From Apis mellifera (Eukaryota; Arthropoda; Insecta; Hymenoptera; Apidae), in NCBI RefSeq assembly GCF_003254395.2, contig NC_037638.1, positions 3,908,501-3,972,500 of the forward strand: DNA of 64,000 nucleotides, written 5' to 3'. The translations under genes and the position numbers were made by a program. The notes below the pieces were generated by a model. That model did not search any database. It had not been told where the DNA came from and saw nothing but the letters and a program-made list of their open reading frames with translations. Of the stretch, positions 1-11,377 are shown in pieces. The stretch's first letter is position 1, and each line of letters opens with the position of its first letter.

Positions 1-665
1 TTATGTATTCTTCATTTAAATTATAACAAATTAATAACAATATCTTTGGATTAGAAGAATTGTATTATATTGTGTATATAAGATACTACTTTATATTAGA
101 AGAAAGATTTTATTTTATCCTGCATCAATTTAAAGATGTGAAATACAATTTGTAAGATCTTATATATATATCTTATTTAAAAATGTAGTAAATCTTCACA
201 GAAGGCAAATTAAATTCTTATGTACTCTTCATTTAAATTAATAATAATATTGTAATACTTTATATTAGAAGAGAAATTTTATTTTATCCTGTATCAATTT
301 AAAGATGTGAAATACAAGAAGGCAAGTTAAAATTTTATGTATTGTTCCTTTAAATTAATAATAATATCTTTGTATTAGAAGAAAGATTTTATTTTATCCT
401 ATATGAATTTAAAAATGTGGAGCACAAGAAGGCAAGTTGAAATCTTATGTACTTTTCCTTTAAATTAATAACACTATTATAATATATATTTATATTAAAA
501 GAAAGACTTTATTTTATCCTATATAAATTTAAAAATATGGAACACAAGAAGGCAAGTTAAAATCTTATGTATTTTTCCTTTAAATTAATAATACTTTGTA
601 TTACAAGAAAGATTTTATTTTATCCTGCATCAAATTGAAGACGTGGAGCACAATTTGTAATACAT
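1..665. repeat. AT-rich minisatellite, about 110-125 bp unit, 5-6 copies
   Basis: A unit containing TTTTATTTTATCCTG, then a run like ATCAATTTAAAGATGTG, then AAGAAGGCAAGTTAAAATC and CTTTAAATTAATAA recurs with starts near 106, 272, 383, 502 and 608. The array is cut by the left edge of the window, so its full length is unknown. Copies differ by point changes and small indels, which suggests an old array. No open frame spans the units. Confidence 0.85.
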
Positions 666-3404
666 ATATATTAGTGAACGAGAGAGTTAGCTGTTAGAAG
701 GGTGACAGTGGCTGTGTCGTAGGGATATGTTTACGTTAGCAACCCCGATACAAGAGTCTGAGAGGAGGAAATGCAAGGAGGATCTATCTAGAAAAGAAGC
801 TCGTGGAATGGGATTACCTGGAAGAATGGATACATGATTTATACATGGATACCGTTTTTCGAACCCGTTAAATCTAAAATAGAAATATCGATCGGGATTA
901 ATTAAGGCTAGTACAAGCTGTTCTATGTCAACTGTTATACCGATACCACGTTATTAAAATTGCGCTCGATATTTAGATAACAATTATCCACAGTGGCTGC
1001 AATTGATAAGGTAAATATCGCGTTACGTTATTACGTTTATCAATAATGATATCAACGGTAATAGTTGATTAATGCGAATAAATTTTAATTCCTGTAAATA
1101 TTAATCGTTCGTATCGAATCTGAACAAACACGAGTCACAATAAATTCCACTACTAAATTTCTCATTATTAAATTGTGGATAAATTTCCTTTTCCAAAAAA
1201 TTTTATATTCATCGCGATTAATAAATTATTTCGATCGAAGAAATCGCCTTACAATTTAAAATTTCGAATCTTTCCTCGCTCTATAAGATAAGGATTCCCC
1301 CCCCCCCCCAGAAAACCGTTTCACAGCCGATCTCCTCGAAATCGTCGCACAGGAAAAACTGAAAACTCTTGGAACTCGTCTTCTTAAAAACGAAAGAGAG
1401 GCAGCGGTGAAATAATTCGATCGCACGAGTTACGAGAAAAAGAGGAACTTATTTGCACAATATAATACACTTGAGAACTCTCGAGAATATCACTATATAC
1501 TATATATATAAATATACATTTCATGTAAAAAGGTTTCTTTCCGTCCCCTTTAAAACTACGTGTTAAAACTATGAAGAGGAAATAAAAGAGAGAAGAGGAA
1601 GAAAAGCGAAGGAGGGTTACTTTTCCTCGCGCTATCTATCGCCGAACGATGATGGGACGAGTCGTTGCTTGCGCAATTACTCCGCCGACTGTTTGATGAT
1701 CCACTCGAAGCGGCGGGATGAAAATTTAAGATTAAAATATGGTTGAAGTGTATCGTTAAGGGGGAGGGAGGGGTTTTGTCCTTCGACGAGGCGTTAATAA
1801 CGAGGGAAAATTTTCGCTAAATTCGCTTCGATTAATTAACAAGCCTTCCTTCCTTTCTTTCTTTCTTTTTTTTTTAAATATCTAGCTCTAATTAACGAGG
1901 AACAAGTTACTCTCGTTTCGAGATTCCGATGAAGCGAAAACAAGGATATATCCCGTCAATTATCTCCCATTCTCTTCCCCTTTACATGTATATAAATATT
2001 TATATACAATATATAAAATATATATATATAAATATTTATAATCGATTCTCGACGAAAAACGTTTCGATTACGATATGCGCGAGTAAAAAACGTTTGCTTT
2101 GGTGCGAGAACTCGAACTAAATTCACGTCCGCTCGCGACGTAAACAAACAGCGTGCAGATTGACACTAACCGCCGTACATCGAAGAGATAAGAGAACGGC
2201 GTCCCCCCACCACCGAAAGGACGCGGTGTCCTCGCGACGGTTGGAGGCAGGGGGCGGGGAGGGCGCGTATACGCGGCACAAAAGCTGTTCAAATATTTGC
2301 CGTAAGTTCACCGCTGCCACTCGAGACATCTCTCTCGTCTCGAAGGAAACACTCGAACGTCATCTCGCGGTGTACGGCCGCTGACACACCGCGTCACCTA
2401 CGTAGTGTTTTCCCCAAATTTCTCCACCCTCTCTCTACCTTACCCTCCACCATCTTTGCAAACAATTTCTAAGCCCGGCTCCAATTTTCACGAAGCAGGA
2501 AATAATTCTACGATGAATATCGATGATAATCCTTTCCTCGATTTGGAGGGGAGGGGAGCTGGAATTCGAGTTTTCGAGTTAAAATCTTGCGTCGATGTTT
2601 CGAGGGGAAGGTTGTTCTAATACGAGGAAACGTGAACACGGATTGGGGAGGGGCGGGGTAGCGGAGAGGGAATACATAATACGTGTAAGTACATTATTGT
2701 GGAATTTAATGAAGCGTTTGAAATAGCTGTAATATCTCTCTGGAGAACGAACTTCTAACAACGCGCTCCCGCGTTGTATATACATATTGCGTTGTTGAGG
2801 GGCATAGCGATCAAATTGTTTCCCCCCACCCACCTTCCAAATAAGGATAAGGATAAATTGAGAACGAAGAACTGTGTATAATAGTAAGACGAGAGTGTAA
2901 TTTATTTTCTTTTTTTACAGTCGTAATAGTAATAAAATAGTAGTGAAAACTCCAAGTTCAAATTAAGAAGAAGGATACAAAGATCAGATTGTTTTCCTGG
3001 ATAAGGGGAAATTGACGGAAAATTGATGAAAAAAAGAAAATTAAAAATCTATGTACACTACAATCTAAAGACTATGTATGTTTTTAAAGAAATTTTCACA
3101 ATTACATTTCATCGATTAAACAAAATCGATATCCACTTCGAATTTCGACGATATCAACTCTCACCGATCGAATCGTTTAATTATCAACGTTACCGATCAA
3201 TTAATTTACAAAATCTAATTGTCGACGTTCTCTTCTCCTCGCCTCAAATGGGAAAGATATCGTGAATATATATACACATTTGTACGTCGGTCGTGTACGC
3301 GTGGTAAAATGGTATCGTTCAATCTGGTGGGATATTACGAACGCTTAGGTTACCCCTTTCGTGGCCGAACGATGATCCTCTTACAGTTTCGACTTTATTA
3401 GGCC

Positions 3405-3560
3405 GTGGTCACACCGGGTACCGGGCGGCGACCAAATATGGACTGCGGGCCCTCCTCGCCATACGGATTGTAAGCCGCTTACCGTGTGGTTACACGTGCA
3501 TTTTAATGCATCGGTGGCCGGTCGCTGCTGCGTCATTACCGATTACAAAGCAACTCGAAC
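3405..3560. other. GC-rich island, possible cis-regulatory element
   Basis: This stretch is clearly richer in G+C than its flanks and contains the palindrome TGCATTTTAATGCA, which resembles a POU/octamer site. It has no long open frame. A regulatory role is inference from composition only. Confidence 0.25.
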
Positions 3561-4971
3561 TACCAACCCCACCCACGTCTTTCCCTATACGCCCCACTCA
3601 GTGTCCGCTTATCGTTTTCAAAGGATACTAAAAATCGTATATTTCGTCGAAGAGTGAAGAAAACGAAAAGTTTTATATTCGATTTTCATGTAAATAATTG
3701 CACGAATCTCTCGCCGCAGAAATCTCGATGCAGACTCGAATGAAAAAAGAACGAAGAAAGAAAGATTGATAGGGGAAGAGGAATCTCGGTAAATCTTAGT
3801 TTTCCGTACCGCTCCTCGAAACGTTTGATCCTCGCGTGATTTGCCGAGGCGGCACGCAACGGACGCGACGCACGCGAGACCCTTTTCACGGTTGGCGGAC
3901 GACAGTGGCGGAGACATACATCGTTGCCCGCTTAATTGCGATGCTCGCCCGATGGAATAACTCGGACTAAACGCGCATGCGCCGAGTAGAACCGAGTAGA
4001 AACGTCGCTTCTCCACGTCGCGTCTATAAACGCGTCTTTTTTTCCCTTTGTTTTCTTTTTTTGTTAGACAAGTTATCTTGATTCACGGAGCATAATAACA
4101 TACTTTTTTCTCTCTCGAGTTTTTTTCACGCGTCCTTTTCCAAACGGCGTTCGTGAAGGTGATTCCAAAGGCGAATATCGGAGCGAAGAGTCGCGCAGAG
4201 TTGCGTAATAATCGTAATAATAACGAGAGTGATTTCAAGTTGGGTAATTGGTTGAAATAAGGAGAATATTTTGAATTAGTTGGTTTTTCAAGTCGGGTTA
4301 ATGGGCCAATTCCGTCGAATGTTTGCGGCTACGAAGCGAGCGAGAATGATACGTCATAACATTTTATAGAAGGCTCACGCGAAGGATTCTGTTTCAATTT
4401 TCGTCGGATCACGGAAATCGAATTTCCTATTACAGCCTTGTCGCCTGTAAATCCCTGCCAGATATTCAAGAATACTTATATCAATTCCATAAACGATAAG
4501 CTTATGACCGCGATAAACTCGTGCACGTTCTATTCTTTGAAATGAATACAGCTTGGTTTCAACTTTGCGTTTCCATCTTACGTACACATAATTAATATCA
4601 ATTTCAAATACAATGGAAATATTTATATAACTGTTTTATCATAATTAATTTGAATACGTAATTTATAATATAAATATGCTACTCAAGAAATATACCCATT
4701 TTCTCACAAATATTTGAATAATCGAATTGAAGTCAATAATTTATTTATTTATTTATTTTTTCTATAACATTGTAAATACGGCTCAAGAATTTATTCCACC
4801 TTGAAATATGAATTCTAGCATCTACAATAACACGAGACAAAGGAAATTTTTAAATCGTCGAAGCAATAACCGTGACTTTTATATATATATATATATATAT
4901 AAAAGAGAAAAGTCTCAGTTTCTAACAAGATCAGGGCCATTGTTAGATTTCATTTCAACGAAAGGACCAAA

Positions 4972-4975
<4 letters not shown>

Positions 4976-5012
<37 letters not shown>
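4976..5012. repeat. (GA)n microsatellite
   Basis: Uninterrupted alternating AG dinucleotides, about 18 units. Confidence 0.95.
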
Positions 5013-5016
<4 letters not shown>

Positions 5017-6378
5017 CTCCTCTAACAAATGTGTTTGATCCATCTGTGTTTCCACTGCAATTGCCCTCGTTTGTGATAACGAACGAAGAGGGGTCTCTCT
5101 CTCGAATGATCTGTTGGAAACCTTGAAATAAATCCGATCTTCGGGGATAAATTGCGAAACCGTTGTTTCCTTAGACGGAAATACAAAAATCCCATTGTGA
5201 TTTTAATTGTATCCGATACAACACATCCCCGGCTGACAAAAAAAAGAAATACGTCGACACGCAACAATAACATGCAAATTTTCGTCGTACGCGTTGTCTC
5301 GTAATTATTATGCAAATTTTCGAAGCCAGGACCGACCCGCATAAATTCGTGGTAATTCGAGATTGGGAAAATTCTGACGTTGTTCCAATTTTCGAAAAAA
5401 TCTCTTAAGAGATTCTTCGAATAAAAAGAAAGAGAAATTTTCCGATTAAAAATTCTTGCTCGAGAAGGAAAAAAATTTCGAATTTTCGATCCAAATTAAA
5501 ATTACAAAGATCTTCGAAAAGATTCGCTATACATTTCAAAGGTACATATACACAGGTATTCAAAAAGAAATTGTTAAATTATTATTATTATTATTCGTAT
5601 CACTTTGAAACCATTGTTCAACGTGAATATAAATGGGGGTATTTCCTCGTTTATTAGCATTATTCATAACGCCGTGTATTTAATTCCGCTTCCACCGTTG
5701 CGGAGAGGGGGGGGAAGAGAAAAAGGGAAAATAAAGGAATAAATAATTGTATAATTATTTCAAACGATTCCCCGTTTTTTATGATCCCGCCATTTATATC
5801 CCGTCGGTCTCGAAAACATTGATACAACACAACAATGCGCGGTTATTGACACGGGCCATCGTTACAAGAGGCGCTAATTAACGAGGAGGAGGAGGGAGGG
5901 AGGGGGGAAAAAAAGGAATTGTTTATACACTCTTGGTATATATATATATATATATATACGGAAACACTGACGTCAAACGCACTGCGCACCGCGATATATA
6001 CGCGTATATGATATTTTCCAATTTTTCCCGGGAAAAATGTCAAAATGTCGGCTACACATTTCCGTTCGTACGAATTTTTCCCCAACTTTTAACGATTCAT
6101 TATCGATTAACGTTGCGCCGAAACTTTTCTCTCTCTTTTTTTTTTTTTTTTTTTATGTATATATATTTACTCTTCATCGAACGCGATATAAAATTTAATT
6201 TCGAAATGGGAATAAAAATTTGAAAAAGGAGGGGAGGAACGAAAAATCGTCCATTTATTTTTCGTATCGTAAAAGATTTCAGGAAAAATTTACTCAACTG
6301 AATTTTATTCTTCGTAATATTTACAAGAATATTAATAATCTGAAATTATCTTATTATTCTAAAATATATCTTTTTAAA

Positions 6379-7339
6379 AATAATTATTTTTACAAGAATA
6401 ATTTTTCAGATTCAATTTTATACTATTGTCAATGAACGTTTCATTTTTCCTTGTATTAGATTTTATTTAAATTTTTAGATTTCTTAAATAAGTCGTAATT
6501 TTTTAATTATTTTTACAAAAATAATTTTTCAGATTCAATTATACCATTATCAATGAACGTTTCATTTTTCCTTGTATTAGATTTTATTTAAATTTTTAGA
6601 TTTCTTAAATAAGTCGTAATTTTTTAATTATTTTTACAAAAATAATTTTTCAGATTCAATTATACCATTGTCAATGAATGTTTCATTTTTCCTTGTATTA
6701 GATTTTATTTAAATTTTTAGATTTCTTAAATAACTCGTAATTTTTTAATTATTTTTACAAAAATAATTTTTCAGATTCAATTATACTATTGTCAATGAAC
6801 GTTTCATTTTTCCTTGTATTATTAAATTTTATTTAAATTTTTCTTAAATAACTCGTAATTTTTTAATTATTTTTATAAAAATAATTTTTCAGATTCAATT
6901 ATATTATTGTCAATGAACGTTTCATTTTTTCTTGCATTAGATTTTATTTAAATTTTATTTAAATTTTTAGATTTCTTAAATAACTCGTATTTTTCAGATT
7001 CAATTATACCATTGTCAATGAATGTTTCATTTTTCCTTGTATTAGATTTTATTTAAATTTTTAGATTTCTTAAATAACTCTTAATAACTCTAATTTTTTA
7101 ATTATTTTTACAAAAATAACTTTTCAGATTCAATTATACTATTATCAATGAATGTTTCATTTTTCCTTGTATTATTAAATTTTATTTAAATTTTTAGATT
7201 TCTTAAATAACTCACAATTTTTTAATTATTTTTACAAAAATAATTTTTCAGATTCAATTATACCATTGTCAATGAACGTTTCATTTTTCCTTGTATTATT
7301 AAATTTTATTTAAATTTTTAGATTTCTTAAATAACTCGT
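6379..7339. repeat. AT-rich minisatellite, about 120 bp unit, 8 copies, hairpin in most units
   Basis: The marker CAATGAACGTTTCATTTTT (with variants) recurs at about 6430, 6550, 6672, 6793, 6911, 7015, 7147 and 7270. Most units also contain a perfect inverted repeat, arms AATTATTTTT and AAAAATAATT with a 2-base loop (for example 6505-6526). Unit length varies by small indels, and the unit near 7000 has lost the hairpin part. Confidence 0.9.
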
Positions 7340-8003
7340 ATAATCTTGAGAACAATCTGTTTCTCAAGAAAAAATTAACAAAAATTATTACCATACATTA
7401 CCCTTCCATTCCTTCCTTTTCGAAAGCAAGAAGGAATACGTTGAACGAATCCACCTTGTTAGATTAATGAACCCGTATTTTCCGGTTTTTCGGTAAAACC
7501 GTGATCCGCATTCTGCGGACGGAACACGGATCGGCATTGGGAGGACGTAGAGAAAGGGTTGTGTGCTATATATATATATATATATACATACGTACTAAAA
7601 GTTTTACAAGCCTGAGGGGGAGAGAAAACGAAGCAGAAAAATGGTTTCGCTCGCAACAGCCTGATAATTCGATTGTTACTCCCCTCCCCGATCCCCTTTG
7701 CTCGTGAACCGGCATTAATTATTCCCGCATCACCTTATATAATTCGCGTATATCGTATTTTATTACTCCTTTCTTTCTCTCGTTTCATAATTTCCCTCCA
7801 ACGGTGCAAAAATAGTCTTAACATCTTGGAAGAATATTAAGTTAATCGTGTCTTGATAAACGTTGAACTTTTTTTTCCAATTTCGAAATACGAATATTAT
7901 TGGAAAAGGAGATGGAAGGATAATAATAATAAATCGTTCGACGAATTCATTTAACGCAATCTTGCACTCGACGCACGATGTGAATAAAATAAAGAGTCTT
8001 TAA
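7340..8003. other. Intergenic region without a recognisable gene
   Basis: The stretch holds a short (TA)n tract near 7567-7587 and AT-rich sequence. No coding or RNA signal is visible. Confidence 0.6.
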
Positions 8004-8640
8004 AGTGTCCCAAAATTAACAAAATTTGAATTAAATATAAAAAGGAGTTTTTAAAATATTATTTTTAAAATATTGAATTCGATAACGAAGACACGTTGTA
8101 ACTCTAAATTCTCGGCTGTCAAACTGTTCTTTTTTCACGGTTGCCAACTTGATGCAAAAATGGCGGCAAATTCAAATTCAAATCTTAATTTTAAAAGAGA
8201 GTTTTTAAAATATTGAATTCAATAACGAAGACACGTTGTAACTCTAAACTCTCGGCTGTCAAACTGTTCTTTTTTCACGGTTGCCAACTTGATGCAAAAA
8301 TGGCGGCAAATTCAAATTCAAATCTTAATTTTAAAAGAGAGTTTTTAAAATATTGAATTCAATAATGAAGACACGTTGTAACTCTATATTCTCGGCTGTC
8401 AAACTGTTCTTTTTTCACGGTTGCCAACTTGATGCAAAAATGGCGGCAAATTCAAATTCAAATCTTAATTTTAAAAGAGAGTTTTTAAAATATTGAATTC
8501 AATAACGAAGACACAAGTTGTTATATCGCTCCATTTTTACTAACCATAAACTCTCAAACTGTCAAACTGTTCTTTCTTCACAATAACTTAACTTAACAAA
8601 AATGGCGGCAAATTCAAATCTCACGTTTCAAATTATCTTT
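8004..8640. mobile_element. Decayed MITE copy A, interior amplified as 140-bp tandem units
   Basis: The left end (AGTGTCCCAAAATTAAC) and the following interior (AATTAAATATAAAAAGGAG, then paired AAAATATT motifs) match MITE copy D at 21084. From about 8060 the interior is repeated: the marker TTGCCAACTTGATGC occurs at 8141, 8281 and 8421, exactly 140 bp apart, and a fourth divergent unit ends near 8610. The right inverted repeat is missing. Each unit contains ATGGCGGC (8160, 8300, 8440, 8602). There is no transposase frame. Confidence 0.75.
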
Positions 8641-8691
8641 CAATGGAATAATTAATTAATAAACATCCGTCGTTCCTTCTTCGACAAAGAG

Positions 8692-8833
8692 ATGGCGGCG
8701 CACGACGCTTTCCTTCTTCTGTTCCGATATTCCTCTTTTTCTCCCCCTCCCCTTCGCGAGCGAATAAGGGAAATAAGGGCAGACAGTAACGCGAGAAGTT
8801 TGCCGCGAGAAGAAAAATTGTCGTTGCGCAGCC
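8692..8833 (+). CDS. Gene A candidate exon 1 (start codon)
   Basis: An ATG with G at -3 and G at +4 opens a frame of 47 codons plus one base, ending at a strong donor (GCC|GTAAGA). It begins MAAHDAFLLLFRYSSF and continues with charged residues. The phase (1) matches acceptor 9090/9091. The start codon sits in an ATGGCGGC motif, as in the MITE units just upstream. An alternative is that translation starts further downstream, for example at ATG 9129. Confidence 0.4.
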
Positions 8834-9537
8834 GTAAGATCGTGAAGAGAAAATTTTCAATGAACAATTAACCAAAATCGCTCGTATCAATCACTTTTTA
8901 TTATTCACTTCTTCGTCGTCGCTTCATCCGAGAGAGAGAGAGGGATCATCATCCGCGTTCGGGAACTGGATTATATTCGAGCAGTGAAAGGGGAAAAAAA
9001 AAAGAGGGGAGAGCGAGAGAGGGAGAGAGAGAGAGAGGGAGAGGGGAGGGGGGGGCCGGAAAAGAAACTTTCCTCTTGGGCAGAGGTTAGATGAAGGAGG
9101 AGATATTCGCAATTTTATATTCGTGGATATGAAGAAGGGTGAAAATGGCTCTCGGGAAAATATCGCGATGCTGCCTTGGAAATTCAACGTGGAGTTCGAT
9201 GATAATAACGTTCTGAGTTGTAAATTGTACAGCCAGCTGTCGTTCCGTTGTGTACGTTTGGGCAAATTCATTCATTCGTTCGTTCAAAATGCACTCATCC
9301 CCCTCCTCCCCCCCGGTATACAATTTTTTTTTATCATTCGTAGTTAAAGGTAACTTGGTTGTAGGTTGTTAGGTTACGGTCATCTTCATAAAACTGAGTA
9401 CAATCGGTGAGTATTGTTCGTTTTTTTTTATATAAAAATTATATATATATATATGTATGTATGTATGTATTTCCCCCCCTGCCCCTTCGAAAAACGAGCG
9501 ACGGAAACGTTATTCGTTGTTCGATTCGTATCGTTTA

Positions 9538-9570
<33 letters not shown>

Positions 9571-10852
9571 GATTATTATTATTGCACGTTATTCGCGTGT
9601 TTCATCACGTTCGTTGTAAATAGGAAGAGGATAATGAGTTCACTGCTCCCCCATCTTCACCAGTGGAGTGTTTCAAATACGCTCCTTTGATTAAATTTCG
9701 CAAATACAGCCATTTTATACACCCCGAAGACATCGACAATTTATTCTCATCGTGCGACAGTTCTATCGTGGAGAGAGCGAAATTCACATCGAAATCGTTT
9801 ACATCCAACGTTAAAAATGTCAACGTTCCCAGAAAGGTGATTTTCGGCGTCCTTATAATTTAATTTTTCTAATTAAATTTTCACAAAAATCGGTCGAGAA
9901 TAATTATAACACGTATAATTAATTATATACAGGTGGTTTCGTTCAGCGGGCAAGTATTGTCGCCATTAGAGCACACGAGGCGTTCACGTTCGAAGAAGGA
10001 GAAATCAACGGCTTCGACGGGGGAAGAAGATTCCTGCGTGGCCAAGTCCTATTCCGACCAATCCGTCTTCCTCGAAAATAGCATCGACGATGGTATTGCC
10101 GCGATAAACCAGGTACGAGAAAGAATTCTCTATGAGAAACGAATAAAAAAAACCATCGATTTTTCCCGTCCACAATCAACGAATCGTCGAAAACTTTTTA
10201 ACTCTAAAACTCTCTCGTTTATTAAAACATTTCGCAGCGCGGCAACAAGGCGTCGGGATCGAGGTGCTGGGACTCGTCATGGGATTCATTGCGCGGTAGC
10301 GAGAGAAGGAGGGGGAAGAACTCGAGCGACGACCGAAGGGCGGCGCCACCTGTTCCTCGCGACTCGTCGTGGAAAAAGGACAGGCGGAAGGAGGAGAGAA
10401 CGTTGGAAGAGTTGTTGTTGTTGACGGAGGACACGATGGGCGAGGTGAAACGCGTCGATCCAAGCGCGAGCAGCTTGTACACGATTTACAAACGGTCGTC
10501 GCGGGATAATTCGAGGAACGAGATGTTGACCGAGGTCGACAAGATCCAATTGGCGGCGACAAATTCGGAGAACGGTGGGAGATTCGTGGTCGGGACGGAT
10601 CTGTGGAAGCGCGCGTTGCTCGCCAATCGATCGTCGGATCATTTCTGCCCCGGCAGGAGCTCGGTGGCGGCGGTAGTTGGCGGCCAACAACAGGCCGCCC
10701 ACAACGACGTGCCCAATTACACGCGTTACACGAACGAGAAGTACACGTTTCTTAGGAAGGGGAACGGCTCGAAGGCGTACAAACGGACGGTGCGGCTACG
10801 TAGCACCGCCAACTTGCTCGACTTCAACAATCGTTGGATAAAGGGCTCGTAA
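8692..10852 (+). CDS. Gene A: multi-exon gene for an unrecognised basic protein
   Basis: I do not recognise the family. The best model has six exons: 8692-8833, 9091-9251, 9373-9406, 9664-9836, 9933-10112 and 10238-10852. All junctions are GT..AG and all phases agree, giving about 434 residues with no internal stop. The last three exons are strongest: phase-0 junctions at short introns of 96 and 125 bp, and a GC-rich third position in the last exon. The proposed start (ATG GCG GCG) is at 8692. Residues from the last exon are rich in R, K, S and N and include DLWKRALLANRSSDH and a basic C-terminus ending FNNRWIKGS. No membrane segment or catalytic motif is visible, so a cytosolic or nuclear location is a guess. 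A 27-base A run lies 118 bp after the stop. The 34-bp third exon is the weakest part. Confidence 0.6.
9091..9251 (+). CDS. Gene A candidate exon 2
   Basis: The acceptor follows a short pyrimidine stretch (GGTTAG|AT); an alternative acceptor at 9083 (CTTGGGCAG) gives phase 0 instead. The frame reads through 53 codons of mixed, acidic composition, including WKFNVEFDDNN, to a strong donor TTGT|GTACGT at 9252. The following intron would be 121 bp. Confidence 0.45.
9373..9406 (+). CDS. Gene A candidate 34-bp micro-exon
   Basis: This 34-bp segment lies between GTTGTTAG and a strong donor ATCG|GTGAGT. Of the acceptors tested in this interval only this one keeps the frame open from 9251 to 9664. It encodes VTVIFIKLSTI. 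Very short exons are hard to support from sequence alone, and direct splicing from a weak donor at 9250 to 9664 is also in frame. Confidence 0.25.
9541..9569. repeat. (AAT)n microsatellite
   Basis: About ten AAT trinucleotides lie in a proposed intron of gene A. Confidence 0.95.
9664..9836 (+). CDS. Gene A internal exon
   Basis: The acceptor is preceded by a clear pyrimidine tract (CTGCTCCCCCATCTTCACCAG). The exon encodes 57 residues after a split codon, including HPEDIDNLFSSCDSSIVER, and ends in phase 0 at AAAG|GTGATT. There is no in-frame ATG, so translation must start in an upstream exon. Confidence 0.7.
9933..10112 (+). CDS. Gene A internal exon
   Basis: Exactly 60 codons between TATACAG| and AACCAG|GTACGA, with phase 0 on both sides. 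The residues are basic and serine-rich near the start (HTRRSRSKKEKSTAS), then acidic (SIDDGIAAINQ). Confidence 0.75.
10238..10852 (+). CDS. Gene A terminal coding exon
   Basis: The acceptor TTTCGCAG| opens 204 codons ending at TAA (10850-10852). Third positions are rich in G and C, unlike the flanks, which supports real coding. It contains an acidic-leucine helix-like piece (EERTLEELLLLTEDTM) and a Tyr/Arg/Lys-rich C-terminal third. Antisense open frames overlap it but lack splice support. Confidence 0.75.
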   Translation, partial: RGNKASGSRCWDSSWDSLRGSERRRGKNSSDDRRAAPPVPRDSSWKKDRRKEERTLEELLLLTEDTMGEVKRVDPSASSLYTIYKRSSRDNSRNEMLTEVDKIQLAATNSENGGRFVVGTDLWKRALLANRSSDHFCPGRSSVAAVVGGQQQAAHNDVPNYTRYTNEKYTFLRKGNGSKAYKRTVRLRSTANLLDFNNRWIKGS

Positions 10853-10969
10853 TCGACGCGGTGGAGCAAGAGTTTTTCTTGCGTTTAGAGTTCGAAGCTG
10901 GACGCGCGAGGGTGCAAATTTTTAAGTGCGATAAAAGAGGATAAATGAACAGTGTGATTTTGTAAGAGG

Positions 10970-10996
10970 AAAAAAAAAAAAAAAAAAAAAAAAAAA
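10970..10996. repeat. Poly(A) run of 27 bases
   Basis: An uninterrupted A run 118 bp downstream of the gene A stop codon. It is probably a simple repeat near the 3' end. The nearest poly(A)-signal-like hexamer is ATAAAT near 10941. Confidence 0.9.
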
Positions 10997-11078
10997 GAAA
11001 AATTCGATCGAACTTTTTCTTCTTCGAATTCTCGTCGGGAAAGATATTTATTTAATCGATTTTCCCGATTTTCTTAAA

Positions 11079-11377
11079 GAGTGTCCCAAAATTCTAGCAA
11101 GAAGTAATTTTTATAGCATACAATTTCCTCCTTCCTTCCTAAAAAAGTCGAAACACGACCAGAAAATGACTCTCAACTCGTGGATTTTCTGAATCCCAAC
11201 ATTTTTCTCGATCCATCGAGATGAAAATCGAACCTCATGATTTTCTTCGAGAAACTTTTAGTTTATTTTTAAAATATCGCCCGATATTGAAAATTAATAA
11301 TTCTAATAATCGTTGGCAACACTTTATTTCTCGCACAAATGGCGCGAAATTCAAATCTCGCTTGAATTTTGGGACCT
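11079..11377. mobile_element. MITE copy B (about 299 bp)
   Basis: The left end GAGTGTCCCAAAATTCTAG is inverted at the right end (GAATTTTGGGACCTC, 11364-11377), with the internal motif GCGCGAAATTCAAATC next to it. Copy C shares the left interior motif GCAAGAAGTAATTTT. It has no coding capacity and looks like a non-autonomous Tc1/mariner-type element. Confidence 0.7.

Larger units (their letters stand above)
666..6378. other. Intergenic region without a recognisable gene
   Basis: All open frames here are short and none has coding-like composition flanked by splice sites. The stretch holds a C-run near 1296-1309, interrupted (TA) tracts near 1985-2035, 4880-4900 and 5937-5958, a (GA)n microsatellite at 4976-5012, and a GC-rich island at about 3405-3560. 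That island contains TGCATT-TT-AATGCA, an octamer-like palindrome. I see no RNA gene. Confidence 0.6.
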
